Shown here: one piece after another, positions 45,101-60,100 of the stretch | Layout: every line of letters begins with the position of its first letter | Position numbering within the stretch: position 1 is the first letter of the stretch | NCBI GenBank assembly: GCA_946406115.1 | Contig: OX291544.1 | Location: 30,521,521-30,585,520, forward strand | DNA length: 64,000 nt | Source of the DNA: Apoda limacodes | Lineage: Eukaryota; Arthropoda; Insecta; Lepidoptera; Limacodidae | Reading direction: 5' to 3' | Notes under the pieces: generated by a model | Seen by the model: only the letters and a program-made list of their open reading frames with translations | What the model was told of the DNA's origin: nothing | The model's database searches: none | Translations under genes and position numbers: made by a program

Positions 45101-48100
45101 TGCTGGGATTTGGCTCGAAACCCACATGCTGTGGACCAAAGAAGACTACTTGGCCACCGTAACGTTTGTCTACGCTGCGGACGCTCTCACGAGTCAGCCA
45201 TCTACTCAATACCAACTGAATCCGTGAATCAAGGCTTTATAATGTGATACAAGAGTGGATTATACCCTAAACTGTAAGTTATACAAACACACACAAACAT
45301 AATTCAAATATGTATGATAGTCACACTTACAGCGTGTGCCCCTGTCCTATGGCTACAAGAGCCAAACATCTGGGACTCACATGAAGTACCCATGACCATA
45401 GACTTAGATTGACAAAATAATGTATTAAGTCCTCCATCCATCCTTAATGATAATTATCAAGGCAGAAAAGCTTTCTCATTTTTTACATATATGTAATCAA
45501 GTTTTTGGCCCTTGATATTGCCTGACATCATTATTAACTCTTTTAGCCATGATTTTCTTTCGGTTAACTCATTAATTGGTAAAAAAAAAACTGATCAGCA
45601 AGAGGATTACACAGAGATAGAATATTTTACCACAGATTACAAAAAATAATGAACAGTGGCAGTCTTTGCTCTCTGCCCACGTGATGTTTAGTTTTGTTCA
45701 GTATAACAAGAAATATGTCAATACAGCCTAGACTAGATAAAAAATAATAACACATGTGGGATCCAGACTCCTGGTCCTAATTTCTCTTCGTTGCTGGAGT
45801 TTTGGGGACCACATAGGGTACTCGTCACATAATATGATAGACAATGAGTAGGATGTAATGCGCTAATTGTAATCTTTGTATTGATATTTGGTAAAAGTGA
45901 AAAAAAACATTCATTAACTTAATAAATTACAATTTAGTTTATGTATGTCTGATACAGATACAAGCAGCATGTTACATATGCCATGCTTGTTGGGTGGCTG
46001 CAGACAGAGCTGCTAACCATATGGTCTCAGGCCCATCCACTTCGTCCCAATAAGACAACCTACAAGAAGTATTACCACAGGCACAAGATATTCCTACTTT
46101 GTCTACAAATGAAGGAGTTGGAAGCAACCAACCGGAACCTACTATTGTTTTGCCACAATACATGCGAGCTATTGAAACTGAAAGTAGGTGCTTCATTGAA
46201 GGATGCCGGAGAACAGAAAGATACAGAGTTCCACTTTGTACTAGAAAAATGTTGCTTAATAAATATAAATATTACATCCCTGAAAATAACCGTCTTTGTG
46301 ATCTACATTTGGTTATTGAAGCATGGGATTTTTTTGACAGTTTGAGATCCAATTATGTTCAATCTTTTACTGCAAAACATATTCAGGACATGATGTCCTT
46401 AAAAGAAGTTGTAGATAGTGGACTACTTCATTTTGAAAACAAAAATGACATAGATGACCATGTTGTGCATATGTGGATTGGATTAAATAAAGCACAGTTC
46501 CATCAGATGCTCGCTGAAGTTCCCCAGTTGTTGGAAATGCCAAAAGCAACCTTAGCTCTGGCCACCTATCTTATAAAACTTAGAACTGGGGACTCCAATG
46601 AAAGGTTGGCATCTTTATTAAAAGTGTCTAGGCCAACTTTAGAAAAGTGGATACACCAAGTAAGAGACCTACTTACAGAGTATTTCGTACCTAGAAATCT
46701 TGGTTTAAACCAAGAGAAGAGAAGAGAACTTAAACAGACAACAAATGGTAGAAAGAAATCTTGCCATACCTAATTCATTGTTCTGAAGCTTTGAGGGAGT
46801 TGATACACCAATCGTCATTATTGATGGAACATATTGTTATGTGGAAAAAAGTTCCTATTATTTATACCAAAAAAAAAAACATATAGCACGCACAAGTACA
46901 GAAATCTGTTAAAGCCATTTTTAATTGTTTGCACTGATGGGCATATTATTGATGTTTTGGGTCCATACCCAGCCACAACTTCTGTTACTGACATCATGAA
47001 AAACGAATTTGCGAATGGGAGACCTTTACGCGAATATTTATATTAGATAGAGGCTTTCGTGACTCATTACCTTTGTTGCACCAATGTGGATATAGGACAT
47101 ACGTGCCTGCTTCGCTAGAGGAGGGTGAAACGCAGCTATCAACTAGTGAGGAAAATAAATCAAGAGCAGTCACCATATGCCTTTGGGTGGTTGAAGTTGT
47201 CAATGGCAGATTCAAACGTGACTTCAAATTATTACGGCAAAATTATTTCAATGTAGCCAGTAAAAGTTTCATGAAAGATTTTGAGGTGGCTGCTGCCCTT
47301 TTGAATAAATTTCACCCTCCTATAGTTGATCGAATGGATGCTGTGGAAATAATACAAGAAATAGATAGGTATATGAATACAGAAAATGAATTAGTAGATT
47401 TTATTACAAGAACTAATTATAATAGGCCTTGATCTAATTTTGAAACTATTACAGTACAGAACGATAATCTAAATGATTTTCCACAGCTCTCCGATAGCGA
47501 ATTAATTCTGATTTCTTTAGGAACATACCCAATTAAGCACGCACGTTCCTACTATGGTGAACATGTAAGAGGAAATGATGGTTTTGTTATAGAGGTGTGC
47601 AGGGAGGTTAGCAGTAGCCTCCTTCGAGAGCTGTCGTCTTCCAACACATCCTGGCTACTTAGGGGTCGCATACTATCACGACATATAAGTCGAAAAACTT
47701 ATTTTATATATATTTTAATCGACAGCTCTCGTAGAGGCAGGGAAGCTATTAAAACTGCATTGTAGTACGTCTGGTACTGTAGGTTGCTGCGCTCACGTCA
47801 TGTGCATTATATGGTACCTTAGCTGGGCTAGGTACCAAGAAAATATTGTACCACCTGCACAATTTCTGGACGATATTTTAATTGTAATAGAAGATGAATA
47901 AAATAGCATAAAAAAAATTATACATTTGTACAAGTAAGTCAGATTTTCACAAAATATTGAGTCAGATGCAAAATTAAAATATTTATAACGATACCTATGT
48001 AACACATCCTACTAATATTATAAATGTGAAAGTTTGTTTGGATGAATGTTTGTTACTCTTTCACGCTTCATCCACTGGACGGATCGGGATGAAACTTGGC

Positions 48101-51100
48101 ATATATATAGGTTAAGTCCTGGAATAACATACAGGCTTCTTTTTATTCCGAAATTTCCGCGGGAATAACTTTAACCGAGCCTGAACGAACTATAGCTATA
48201 GCTAGTAAATCACAGTCGCCGATACCAGAATTTAGGGCGAGCGAAGTCGCTGGCAAATTAGTAAACCTAATTAAGGAGTTTCTCGCCGATAACCGAATTT
48301 AAGGCGGGCGGAGCCGCTGGCAATGTCTAGTTACAAATAATTATTCCAAGGGTAGGTACAATTTCGATTATCTGCGTGAAATCGGGTATTTTTCTGATTG
48401 TATGATGACATTTGACGTGTTAATACAAAAACGCCATGTACCATATTTCTTTGGGGTAGTGATGACTGGATTAAGTTAAGGACTTTCTAAAAGTTCAAGT
48501 AACATTTCCTCAACCTTTCGACAAAAATCCTTTTGCTATTGATTTAAAAATCTGTCAGAACGTTACCTTAAATGAGAATGATTACTAGTATCGTTTAAAT
48601 GAACCAATAGAGTATGATCATTGGCTAAGGTATCAGTCATTTTATTTCTTGTATTTAACTGGAAACCTTTATTATAATAATAATTCGTCAGAATAATCCC
48701 CTAAAATTGTCAAAGCGCTGCCGCTATCTGAAATACCACAAAATTGAATATTATTTACAGTAATTGTGAGATGAGTAGATACTAGTTTTTTTTTAACCCA
48801 TAGTATCACAGTGCTCCATTTAAGGTCTGTTATTTAACAACATAGATAGATTTAATTTGTTTTATTAAAAAATTACGTCTTTTTATGTTTTTGAAAAAAA
48901 ATACGCCCCCTCATTTGTATCATACAAGTTGGTAAATTTTGAAAACTTTGGTCAAAGTTGTTTACAGAAAAACCAAGACTGATGTTTCAAAATGTTTTTT
49001 ATATCGATTTTGCGGGTTTTTAGGCCCAGCCCCATTTAAGGTGCTCTGGGAACAGAAGGAACCATAAACTTTTTCTTAAATTAATTTTGATTTGACATAT
49101 TTTTTTTACTTTTCATCATTATTTTTCAGTACTTAATATCCACTACATTTTATCTGTCTTAGAAGATAGATAGCCTAGTATTTTCTGCAGAAATATCTAT
49201 TGCACCACTAAAATTTGACGATTTGAGTGGCAAAGTCAGTGAAGTGAGCATTACGGCGACATTGGCATCCTTTACCGAGGACGGAAATGATTATTGGAAG
49301 CCGAGGTACGATGCAGATTTTATAAATAAAAGGGTTTCTAAAAACTGTCGACTTCAAATATTTGGATAAACAAAAAGAAGAATCATCAATATTTGGAGAG
49401 AAAAAATAGCTTAAATTGTCATCAAGAGAAGGAAAGACAAAACAATAATCCTGAAACGGTTTCAAATCAATTTCGAGAAACATAATGCCTTAGAATTTTA
49501 AAAAATTTGTTTCGATTGTGAAATTTTAGGAACTGCTGTACTCTAGTACAAATAAGAGAATGTTTTTACCAAAGTTCGAAATAACATGAATGTTCCATGT
49601 TCACAACATGAAGATTCGGAATCTTGGTGTAGGTGATTTCGTGATAGAAATGAAAGAAAGAAAGAAGAAAGAAAAATATTTATCTGGATTAAACAACACA
49701 ATAAGGCTAAAATTCAACAATTACTATATAATATACATAATGTCTCTATGTGCTGCTAGTCTCCCACTCAGCATAAAAGCTTTCAGTGCAGTGGGAGCTT
49801 TCAGGCTTGCATCGGTGCACTGAGACGGATATTTACATATGCCTTAACCTATAACTTATTTAAAAAATAAAGAAATGTCAATAAAAACACAAAAACAGAA
49901 AACAAACACTACAATAACGAATTAAAAAAGATGAAGTAAAACTAAAAAACATGGTAAAAAAGTAAAAAACAAATAAAAAAAGAGAAGCTACACTATTATC
50001 TTTTTTTTTTAGAATGCATGGCAGCATGTCTTCTGTCTTGGACAGAAGAAAACAAAACAATAAGAATAGATACATACAATCTTTGTACCTACAAAATCAC
50101 AGCAGAATCTTCAATTAAAATATACAAAAATGAGCTTTAAAATAAGAAAAATCTAAACTAAACGAATACATGTATAGTAGCTTAAATTTAAAAAAGAAAA
50201 CGTTTATCTAAAGACTGTTTTATACGCGTTTGCTTGTCAACTCCATAAAATGACTCCAAAGATGCTAGAGCTCATATTAAAGCATTATGATTATTATTTT
50301 TTCATATCTCTACGCTTGATCAGTGAAATGAGTAAGATTAATCATGGTGCTTAAGAAGCTCTCTAAACCACCAGGCATTGAAGGTACACTGCTAGAAAAT
50401 GACTACAAGATGTTTCCAAGAATAAGTTATGGATATCACTTCCAAAGCAAACTTAGTGCAACACAGCTGTGCCTATCGCTTCAACAAAACATCATATGAA
50501 ACCCGTATACATATTTTCCCAGCGCCCCATTAAAGGTGCCGTTCAGATATTCAGACAATTTTTAGACATATAAAGTATTTTTTTCTCAGTTTCAGGAGTA
50601 ATTTTGTATTTAAATTCTTTGCAAGTTTGATACCTAGCAGATGCTACTTTTTTTGTAGTTAATGCCTTGTTTCTCACAACAGAAACATACTATATTCTTT
50701 TTTGTACATGGTTCTAGGCTACAGTAGTTCGATCTACGAGGACTTTTTAAAACCTAGTAATGAGTTGTGAGGATGGAATTAAGTGTGAAACACCCTTAGC
50801 AACCGGAAATTTAGAGATACATGGTATTTGTAAGGTTGAAAATTGAATAAATGTGATGGTCTGGATTTATAAACTGGTGGTACTGAAAAAATTAACTATT
50901 TATTTTCATCATATTCCAGGGTAGTTACTGATTTGTCGTCAGTCGACCAAATTCTATCTTCGTGCAAATGGTACGAAAGATGTAATTTTTTATACTGCTC
51001 AGATGGCAAGCAAGCTTATGGTTCGCCTCCTATCTAAGGCATAACTCAAGCGTTGCCGACCGCCCAAAAATCTAATAACTTCTTTCTTGAAGAACCCCAT

Positions 51101-54100
51101 ACTTTAGTCCTAAGAGTTAACCTTGACAGGAAGGTCATTCTACAACCTACGCGTTCGCGTACGTGACCATTTAGGTTCTAAGGTATGAGAATAAATTTCC
51201 TGCAGATGGCGAGCGGTACGATGGTAGAAAATAGCCATAGGCATCGACAATTCCACAGAACACATCCCATTTCGCTTGTATAAAGCGGTAGAACACACAC
51301 AAAAAATGTAATATCTTTTTTTAGACATATGGGTTCGATACAGCTTGTGAGTTTGGGATCGTTGACTATTCTCTCTGCTCGTCTTTAAACCAAGTCAAAA
51401 GGGCCAAGCTGGTCTGAGAATCGCACTTCAACAGTAAACTTTAGTCATGCGTCGGGTCTGACACGCACCTTTTTGACGTGACAACGTCTTATAAATTGGT
51501 TTGCCGGGTGACACTTCAAGAAACTGCGTTACGCTCCGCTCACGTTATGCGCTCACAATGAGAGCGAGTGAGAGGCACGCGCCCGCCTAAGAGCGAGAGA
51601 GACAGACATAAAATCATTGTCACGTAAAACTTTCGCCCGTATACCGACTTTACAGGCAACCAGTTTTTTTTTTCTATCTCTCTTTAAATTGAACCAAAAA
51701 AATCCAATGGATTTACCATTACAAAATATGTACCCAGGTAAGTAAATAAGAGAGATAGATATACTTACCATAACGAAAATGTATGCACTGATTAAAACTT
51801 GAACCACGTTGTATATTATCATAAGTTTATTCAGATTAAAAGCAGGTCTCGTTTTCATCCACTGCGGGCCCCATTTTAGAACAAACATCAAATATATCGC
51901 CAACAAAGTAATAACTTCGTACGGTTTTGCTGCCAGAAACAAGCTCTTTGTTCTTTGATCTGAAATGGCAATGAGTAACACGATATTATTTTAAACTAAA
52001 ATCTTGTATTCAGGTACATCAATGGTAGACATTTCTAATTCGTAATTCAATATGTCAATCTTAGACATAAGCAACTAGTACCAGCCCAAATAATAAGCAT
52101 TTGAATGGCTCGACTGTGTTTATGCATGTGTTTTTAAAATTGTTAATCAGTTACCGACACTGATAGAGGCGGACGAAACAAAACTGATAGAGGCAGACAA
52201 AATTCATTAATTTTTAATTTTTATTTTTGACTCGCCGCCAGTGATGCAAAAGTAAGTTTAGACAGGTCCAAATAGGGCAAGGCAAGGGTCCAAAAAAATA
52301 AAATAGGGCGCTGAGAAGTGAGTTTGCAAAATATGAGGATCAAGATCTGTATAGGTTCCTGAAACCCTAAGCAACCCAAAAAATATATGTTTGCCAGATT
52401 CATTCATTTTTCTATTTCTCTGCGGTTTTTAGGTAATAGTTTCTCTGGAATGTACACCTTGTTGAAAAATTAATGATTATTGCTAAGCTAGCAAGGACCG
52501 AAAAACAAAGAGAAAGGCCTTTACCAGCAGACCGCTTCCAGAATCTTCCAGGGGATTCCTAGCGAAAACATCGACAGGACAGGTTCCGTACAATTCCACT
52601 CACGCTGTCTATATGGGGTGAATACGTAGTTTTGAAAAATTATTTGAGTTTTCGGATATTTAGATTTGTTTGTTACCGGTCGATGGGTGGCAAAGCAACT
52701 AGCCACCTCTGATTTTATTATACTAGATAATATCTATTGTCGTTCAAATAAACTAATAACTAGAAGTGTACAATGGTTAACTTAATGCCACATGGCTTTC
52801 TCTACCAGCCAACCCTAGGTTTAATAGATAATTTCTTTGCCAGTGCATTAAATATTTGCTATGTAGACAATAGTGAGAGAAAACCCTTTTTTAATTTAAC
52901 CTTCACTACGCTTTAACAGCTGTGAAAGATTAGGATGTTAAATACACACACCTTCCTGCTCCATCCCATATCATGGCGATAGATTATTATCTTCCTGGAT
53001 ATATTGATCACGATTTACCTAATGCGTCGACTATTTAACGTCCTCATAGGATGTTTGGTATTTGGGAGTTCGCAGTTGCCCGCTTTGGGTATATTTATCT
53101 CTGTCCTTTACTATCGCTTGTCGCATTGTCTGTTGTATAAAGTTTCAACTTCAAATTTATGCTAAGAGAGTAAGAGCTATACCTATACGTACCCGATGTT
53201 GATATATGTACACTAGGCGAGACATCAAGCTACCCACGAAAACATACCTATAACTAAAACGTTTCGCTATAGATAAATCGTAGGAAAGAGACTGAACACA
53301 GCTTTGTCTGCGAACATATCTATAGGTATATGTATACTACAAACATGAATGAAAGCTGGTGAGGCAGACGCCGAGCGGGGCGGCGTAAGTACTGAGCTCA
53401 ATCAACATCTAGGTAAAATAAAATAAATAAAAAAATTAGTGTTGTCCGTGACATTGACACGATTAAGTGTAATCGCTTGTTGCATCGCTAACTATCTAAA
53501 TTAAAAATGGCACCTCAACTTATCCAAGTGCAGCGGAGAAGCGGGCTACAGATTAAAAGATATTGAGCGACGAACTCGAATAACAGTAAGTAAATGTACT
53601 TTGTTAATTACGTATGCTTAGAGGAACCTATCCAATATGAATCAAAAGTAATAACTTAATAATTTTTATCCTTAAAAAAAATAATTTTACTGTTTGGTCT
53701 TAAATAGGCAGTCTCATGGGTGACATTTTATATTTTTTTAGGTATCGACTTAACTTTTTTGACACCTGTTTTAAATAAGCGTCAAATTTAAAACATTCTA
53801 TTTACAGAGAAAAACAATAAGACATTGGATCCTCCGAAACGGGGAAACGGGGGGAGACCTATCGCCATAGCTGCGGCAGGATTATGTACGAGCCACAACT
53901 GCTGAGGAAGATGCGGCTATAAAAGTGGCTCACCAAATGGAGCCGTTTCTCAATACCCAGAGCACTGCTTCTCAATATAACGTGAGTATCATTATCTATT
54001 ACCTATTTATACACTCAAGCGATTGATGAGTCGGGCAGTCTGTGGTCGATATTTATTTTCACTGTTATAGGTATATAGATGCGCTATAAGAGATAGAAAA

Positions 54101-57100
54101 ATATATTTTACTGAACCATGTCGTCAGTTTAATAAAAAAAAAATCTGACATGACCCTGTAATCGCTGTGCATATTACGTATTATTTATTATGCCTTTTAC
54201 CATTGCCGCTCGCGTAGTGTGTTGTGGTATTGCGTGACGCACAACACATACGCGCGCGGCAATGGTAACTGTAATGGATTTAAACGCCTTTCCCATTATA
54301 GGTAGTTACAAAATACGCACGCCGCGCCGGTCAATGAAAAAAAAAAAACTTTTGTTTTTTTATAAACGCGCGAGTGATATCCCTGGTGTTACAAGCGTCC
54401 ATAGGCCACGGTGACCGCTTACTATCAGGCGGACCGTGTGCTTGTTTGCCACCTTAGTTGTATAAAATAAAAATGTTACTAGCTGCGCCCGCGGTTCCAT
54501 CCGCGCTAAATTCAGTTATCGAGCCATATCTGATTCCTTGCTCAATCCTCGAAAACACTTTATTTTTTTAGGATAAAAAGTAGCATACCTATATGTTACT
54601 CCCGGGGTGTCACCTACCTCCGTACCAAATTTCATTAAAATTGGTCCAGCCGTTTGAGCGTGAAAAACACTTTCACAAACTTTCGCCTTTATAGTATTAT
54701 AGTGTGATTCATTATCTAAGTCCTCGGTTCTTAACATGGAGGTAATTACCCCCGCAGGGGTAAAACTTGTATTTCGCAGGGGTAATAATGAGCTGGTTGT
54801 TGCCGCTAACGCCGAATTTCAAAATGACAAGTCAGCCTACTAACATAAGATGCAGAATATGCAGATAATTAACACCCAAACACAAGCATTCACACATCAT
54901 ACCAATGTTTGCCTTTAACTTTAACTGAGGATTGTAAAATCACTCCTAAGCTATTTTATTTTTAGTTATTATATATTTGTTGAGTTAAACCTAGCTTGTA
55001 AATGTAATATAGAGTAAAAGTATCTCAATAGTTCATGTGCAATTGTTTTTATTTTTAATAAAGTCGACGTATTTGTATTAACACGTATTGTTTGAGTTCG
55101 TCGTTGGTAGGAGGAATAAAATCAGTGACTCTAGTTAGAGCATAAGGGTAACGGACCTAAAAGGGTTAAAAACCACTGATCTAAGTAATAGGTAATAGAG
55201 GGCAATTTTTTATGGGTAAAAAAAAAAGGTGACTTTGAGCACAACAAGCCGCCTGTTGGTTGAGGCTACTGCGACCTACGATAAACGTGGTTGTCTGAGT
55301 AACTGGACTAAGTCCAAAGAGCTCGATTGAGGCCGAAAAATTAGAAAAATCACAGAATTCTACTTACGAATTGGAAATATAATCTTAAATTTAAGATTAT
55401 GATGTCTAAAGAAAACCCTGTAAAAAATTATACCTACCTATGTGTGCAATTATATTTCCGTGTGACCGATCGCTAAGAGAATTTGCGTTAAGGGTTAAGC
55501 TGAGTATTGACGACTGCCGGGAAATAATTGTAATTCACGAGAAGAGCTAAGCCTTACTTGTAAACAATAGACATCGTGAAAATTATTATGAAAAAATCGG
55601 CCAAGTGTGAGTCGGACTCGCGCACGAAGGGTTCCGTACCATTATCTATAAAAACAGCAAAAAAAAAATCACGTTTGTTGTATGGGAGCCCCCCTCAAAT
55701 ATGTGTTTTATTCTAATTTTTTTTTTAAAGTGAATATATAATAAAATATTCTGTGAATATTTCAAGCGTCTACCTATTGCCGTTATCAATATCGAGCAAA
55801 AATAAGCAAAAAAATCACGTTTGTTTAGTGGGAGCCCCCTTAAATATTTATTTTATTCTGTTTGTTAGTATTTTTTGCTAAAGCGGCAACAGAAATACAT
55901 CTTATGTGAAAATTTCAACTGTCTTACTATCACGGTTCATGAGATGCAGCCCGATGACAGACGGATGGACGAACAGCGGAGTCTTAGAAATAGGGTCCCG
56001 TTTTTTACATTTTGGGTACAGAACCCTAAAAATTTACTTAAATTTTAGTTAAAATTCAGTTATTAATAATAATTACATTGTTGAAATAAATTTATGTATA
56101 GGTATTATTTTAGTACCTTCAGGGTGCTTAAAAAATTCTGCTGGAAAACTATAAATTTCTTAAAATTGCAATAATATTTGATTCCGCTAATAACGGACGT
56201 TACGTTTTTCTTTTGGAATATGAGATTCTATTTTCAAAGATTCGTAGCACGTCTATTGGCACAGAATCAAAACTACCATTAACTTTGTTGTTATTATTTT
56301 GCGTGAACTGAGAAACTATCAGTCTCTGAAGATAGCATTGTAAAACCGCCATAAGTTGAATAAAATGTAAATCATTCTCGTTTTTACCATTACCATAGGA
56401 AATTTGGAAAATCCTTCCTTAGTACTTACTCACTTACTTACCTCCTAAGATAGGAAAGAAATAAAATAAAATAGAAGCAGAAAACAATTTTCTTTTTTTT
56501 TCAATAATTAGCTATTTTGGGGGTGCCCTAACAACTATTTTTTTTTCTACCCAGAAATCTTGTTAGGGCACCCCAATAACAAAAAAAAAATATTGTTTTC
56601 CGCCCCTATTTTATTTATTTGTAGGTCCCAAAATAGCTATTTATTGTAAAAAAAAAAAATTCTGCCCATTTTTGACGAAGGTCCATAAAGTGCAATTTTA
56701 CCACCGTTTCGGTTGTATGTTCGTTGTTGTCTGCAAGCCAGTGAATAAGTCAGTCACTCGGTAACGAAACTGCACAAAAACGAAAGTCGCAGAAATTGCG
56801 CAAATAATCGCAAGACTTAAGTGGCAATGGTGCAGGCACATCGCCCGTGGAACAGATGGCCTTTGGGGCCGAAGAATTCTCAAGAAGTGACTGCAGACCT
56901 AATGACGCAGACCAGATGGTCCTACAACCTGGTGGAAGTTGCAGGATGAAGCTGGATACATCAACGTGAGATCAGCAAAGTGGCGATCTTAGGTAAAAAG
57001 TCTTAAAATGATGATGATGAAACCTTTAAATAAATAAAGTAAGTAAAATGCAGGCAGGGTTTTTTCTTTATCTAACACCAAATTCACTATACGTTAACTC

Positions 57101-60100
57101 CTTAAGTTTCTATACATCATGTTAATAAGTAGGTACCTTAGTACCAGAATGAAAAATAAAACAATCGTAGCAATTGCAAAGCCTTATGCGGTAACATCGC
57201 CTTTCCTCCGAAAACCAACAAGATGAACGAAGTGGCAACGTTGCATAAAATAATAGAGGCGGAAGCATGACTATCGGCAACATGGAAAGTAAATGTACGA
57301 CGATGCCGCGCCTCTAGCGACTAATCAGTGAACTACATTACTCTCGTTCAGACTCTCTGGAAGGAAAATTACGTCCAGCTCATTTTTTTACTATAGCTTC
57401 GTCATACTTATAGCTGTTGAATAGTGTTTAGTTCAAGAGAAATAATCTTGGTAGCAGTATTGCAATGGGATTTTTGAAGGTGGACGCAAGAAGTATCACT
57501 ATTTACTCAGGACAGGCTTTTTAATAACTATTGAAGTTTTTATAAAAAACAATTTTCTGATTTCCTGGAAGATTTTTTCGTCACACTAGGAAACAATTGC
57601 AAAACGCCGTCTCTGCTTGTGTCACTGCGTGGGTGGCCTTCAAATAGTAATATGTTTGTAAGCCAACTTGCTGTGTCATCGGCTTCAATCAATTAAAATA
57701 TGTAATCAATGCTATTATAATTTATGTAATTCCGTGTGTAGTGACACCAGGGGCAGACAAGATACAACGCGTGTTTTTTCATAACGTGTAGCGGGGATAT
57801 TAAACATCCAATGACCTGTAGCTTATTTAGAGTTGCCTTGGGGTCTAAAAACAATAACAAATTACATTTACATTACAAAGGTAGAATATTGTTCGTTGTC
57901 TTTAAAATAATAATAAATAAATTACTGTTCAAAACCGTCTATAATCTTATTTTTTTTAATAATTTACACAGTTTCAAAACTTTGAGAATCCGTTCAAAGT
58001 TCATCGATACCTACATTAAAAGATACTGTGATCTTTGTCATAATTGAATTTACATGGTGAAAAAGAAATGCTGAAGCTGCATAGAAATACCCTTAGTGTT
58101 GATGATAGCAAATTTTGCTCAAGGGAAACATTAGCTTTTTTAAAAAAAAAAAATTTAAACGGTATTTAAAAAAAAAAAAAAATTACCATTTCTAGTCTGA
58201 AATAGAAACTGTGATATATGAAAAGAAAAGATACCTTATTTCTAGGGAGGGTATTGCCAAAGGATCAGTTTTTTCTAAATAACATTGCATTTCGAATTAC
58301 AGAAGGACTAAAAAAAAACTATTAATATAAATATATAATATTTTACCTTGATCTTTTTTTCCTTTTAATATATTTATAAATATATTTTATCCAAAGTACT
58401 TGAAAGCAGTTTTACTTATTTTATAAAATAAAGGTTTTCTTTTAGTAAAATTTCCCATTATCAAAATTAAGAGTACTTTCCCTCCAACCACGGTCTTTTT
58501 TTCAATCTGCTTATGCTCTATATCGATTTATTAAGGTTGATATTTGAGATGAAACTATCATTTAGATTGACATTGCAAAACCGCATACTTCCAAAGTCGA
58601 GTAACTAGCCAAAAGGCCACCAAATGGCGTAGGCCGCATAACCAGCGCCCTAATAGCTGCGATATAGGCAGGTAATTGATTACGCCAACATAACGTTGAA
58701 ATGGTTAATAAGCCGGCTTACTCTTATTGGCCTCTTTTACTTTTACAACTAAATTATAAGGCAAAATGCCAGTACATACAAAGCCAGCTACTAATTAAAA
58801 AGTCATATTTATCAATACAGACCTCAATCCCGTTTCTTTATATTATGCTTGTAATTAAAAAAAAATATCTTTAAGACATTGACTTCTTATAAATGTTTAT
58901 GTAGATATATATTGAAATAAAAACATATTAGTAGAAAAACAGTGTTTATTAAAATATTTCGTTTTTGAGAGCGCTTTAAAGGCGAAATATTCCAATAAAT
59001 ACTGTTTTCCTATTAATATGTGTTTAAATTTATGTATATGTATCTAAATTTTATTTATATTACTATGATTATTTTTGGTTTATTATTTGTAGTCGATAGC
59101 ACGCCGCAGTAGAAGTAACGTACGTGTTTTACTGGTCTTTTAATAATTATTTAAAATTGAAATAACATCTGCATTTTCGGCTGCCGACAACCTACGATTG
59201 TCCTCGGTTTGCGACCGCCGCTTACCACTATATAAAAAGTTGGTATAAAAGTAATTCCTATCTTTCTGTTTCTCGACCAGTGGTCGAAATTTAAATTTTT
59301 ATAAAATGAAAATAAGGAGTGGGAGAAATTCCTAAAAAAAAAATTTATATAAATAAAAAGCAGTGTCCTGACTAACTCGTCATCGACAAGCCAAAACCAC
59401 TACGGGTTGATTTTGTAACTTAGCCATAGTAGATCCTTTTTAAATTCATCAGCCATCTCAATTTGTTCGAGATAGAAATTATAAATTTCGAGAAAAGGGT
59501 GATTTTAACGTCGGTTTTATATACTTCGCTTTATAAGTCACTTTTGACATTCAAACTCTAAAGAGTTCAACTCTAGGGGTACACTTTACAGAATCAAAAA
59601 ACTGTGAAAATCTTATAGTCTACGCGAGCAAAGCCGCAGGAGGAAGCTAGTATTAAAAAAACTATATTTATGCCTAAACCATTAAATTCTCAGTGAGCGA
59701 TGACAAGGATCTCAACAACCGAAAACTGAATTATCAAGCGGCCGACAAACTTGAAACAATGAAGACTTTTGAGGTATAACATGGTGCCCCCCGCCCCTAT
59801 GCAATCTGAACAACAATAGGCAATTGAAATATTACCTAAATATTGATTGTTTTTTTTTAAATCAAACTATTTACATTGTAAATCTTGTATTTTAATACAA
59901 AACATGTATTTATTTTATATATTAATTATTTTATTTATTAATTAATACACTATAATTTTAAAACAGTATTGTAATTAGTTTGTAAAACAGTATTGTAAGT
60001 AGTTAATTTACTTGACGATTCGAAAGTGTTCTGAGTAACCTATTTGAATCAAAAGATTTTTATTTTGAATTTTTGAAACACTGAAAATTATAGTTTTGAA

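Larger units (their letters stand above)
43050..47901 (+). pseudogene. Harbinger-like DDE_4 transposase gene with duplicated zinc-knuckle modules
   Basis: Three exon-like parts lie on the plus strand, opposite to elongase A: 43050-43166, 45071-45273 and 45958-47901. The first two and the start of the third build two CxxC...W..P|...CxxCW modules. The third then carries the transposase: QYMRAIETESRCFIEGCRRTE (cysteine motif), a helical part with TGDSNERLASLLKVSRPTLE, the catalytic blocks VIIDGTYCYVE, FILDRGFRDSLP and WVVEVVNGRFKRDFK (D, D, E), and a C-terminal SWIM-like GTVGCCAHVMCIIWYL ending at 47901. Frame errors at about 46770, 46869-46879 (run of 11 A), 47046, 47430 and 47760 break it. The exact superfamily is uncertain. 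Confidence 0.75.

Noticed and set aside
49990..50075. TTCTGTCTTGGACAGAA small palindrome
   Set aside because: Arms are only 6-7 bp, too short to separate from chance in this length of sequence.
51553..51768. Extension of the elongase ORF beyond exon 2
   Set aside because: A strong donor ATG|GTAAGTAT at 51768 and the phase match with exon 3 show this is intron read-through.
57811..58047. 78-codon ORF
   Set aside because: AT-rich low-complexity translation with no family resemblance. Expected by chance.
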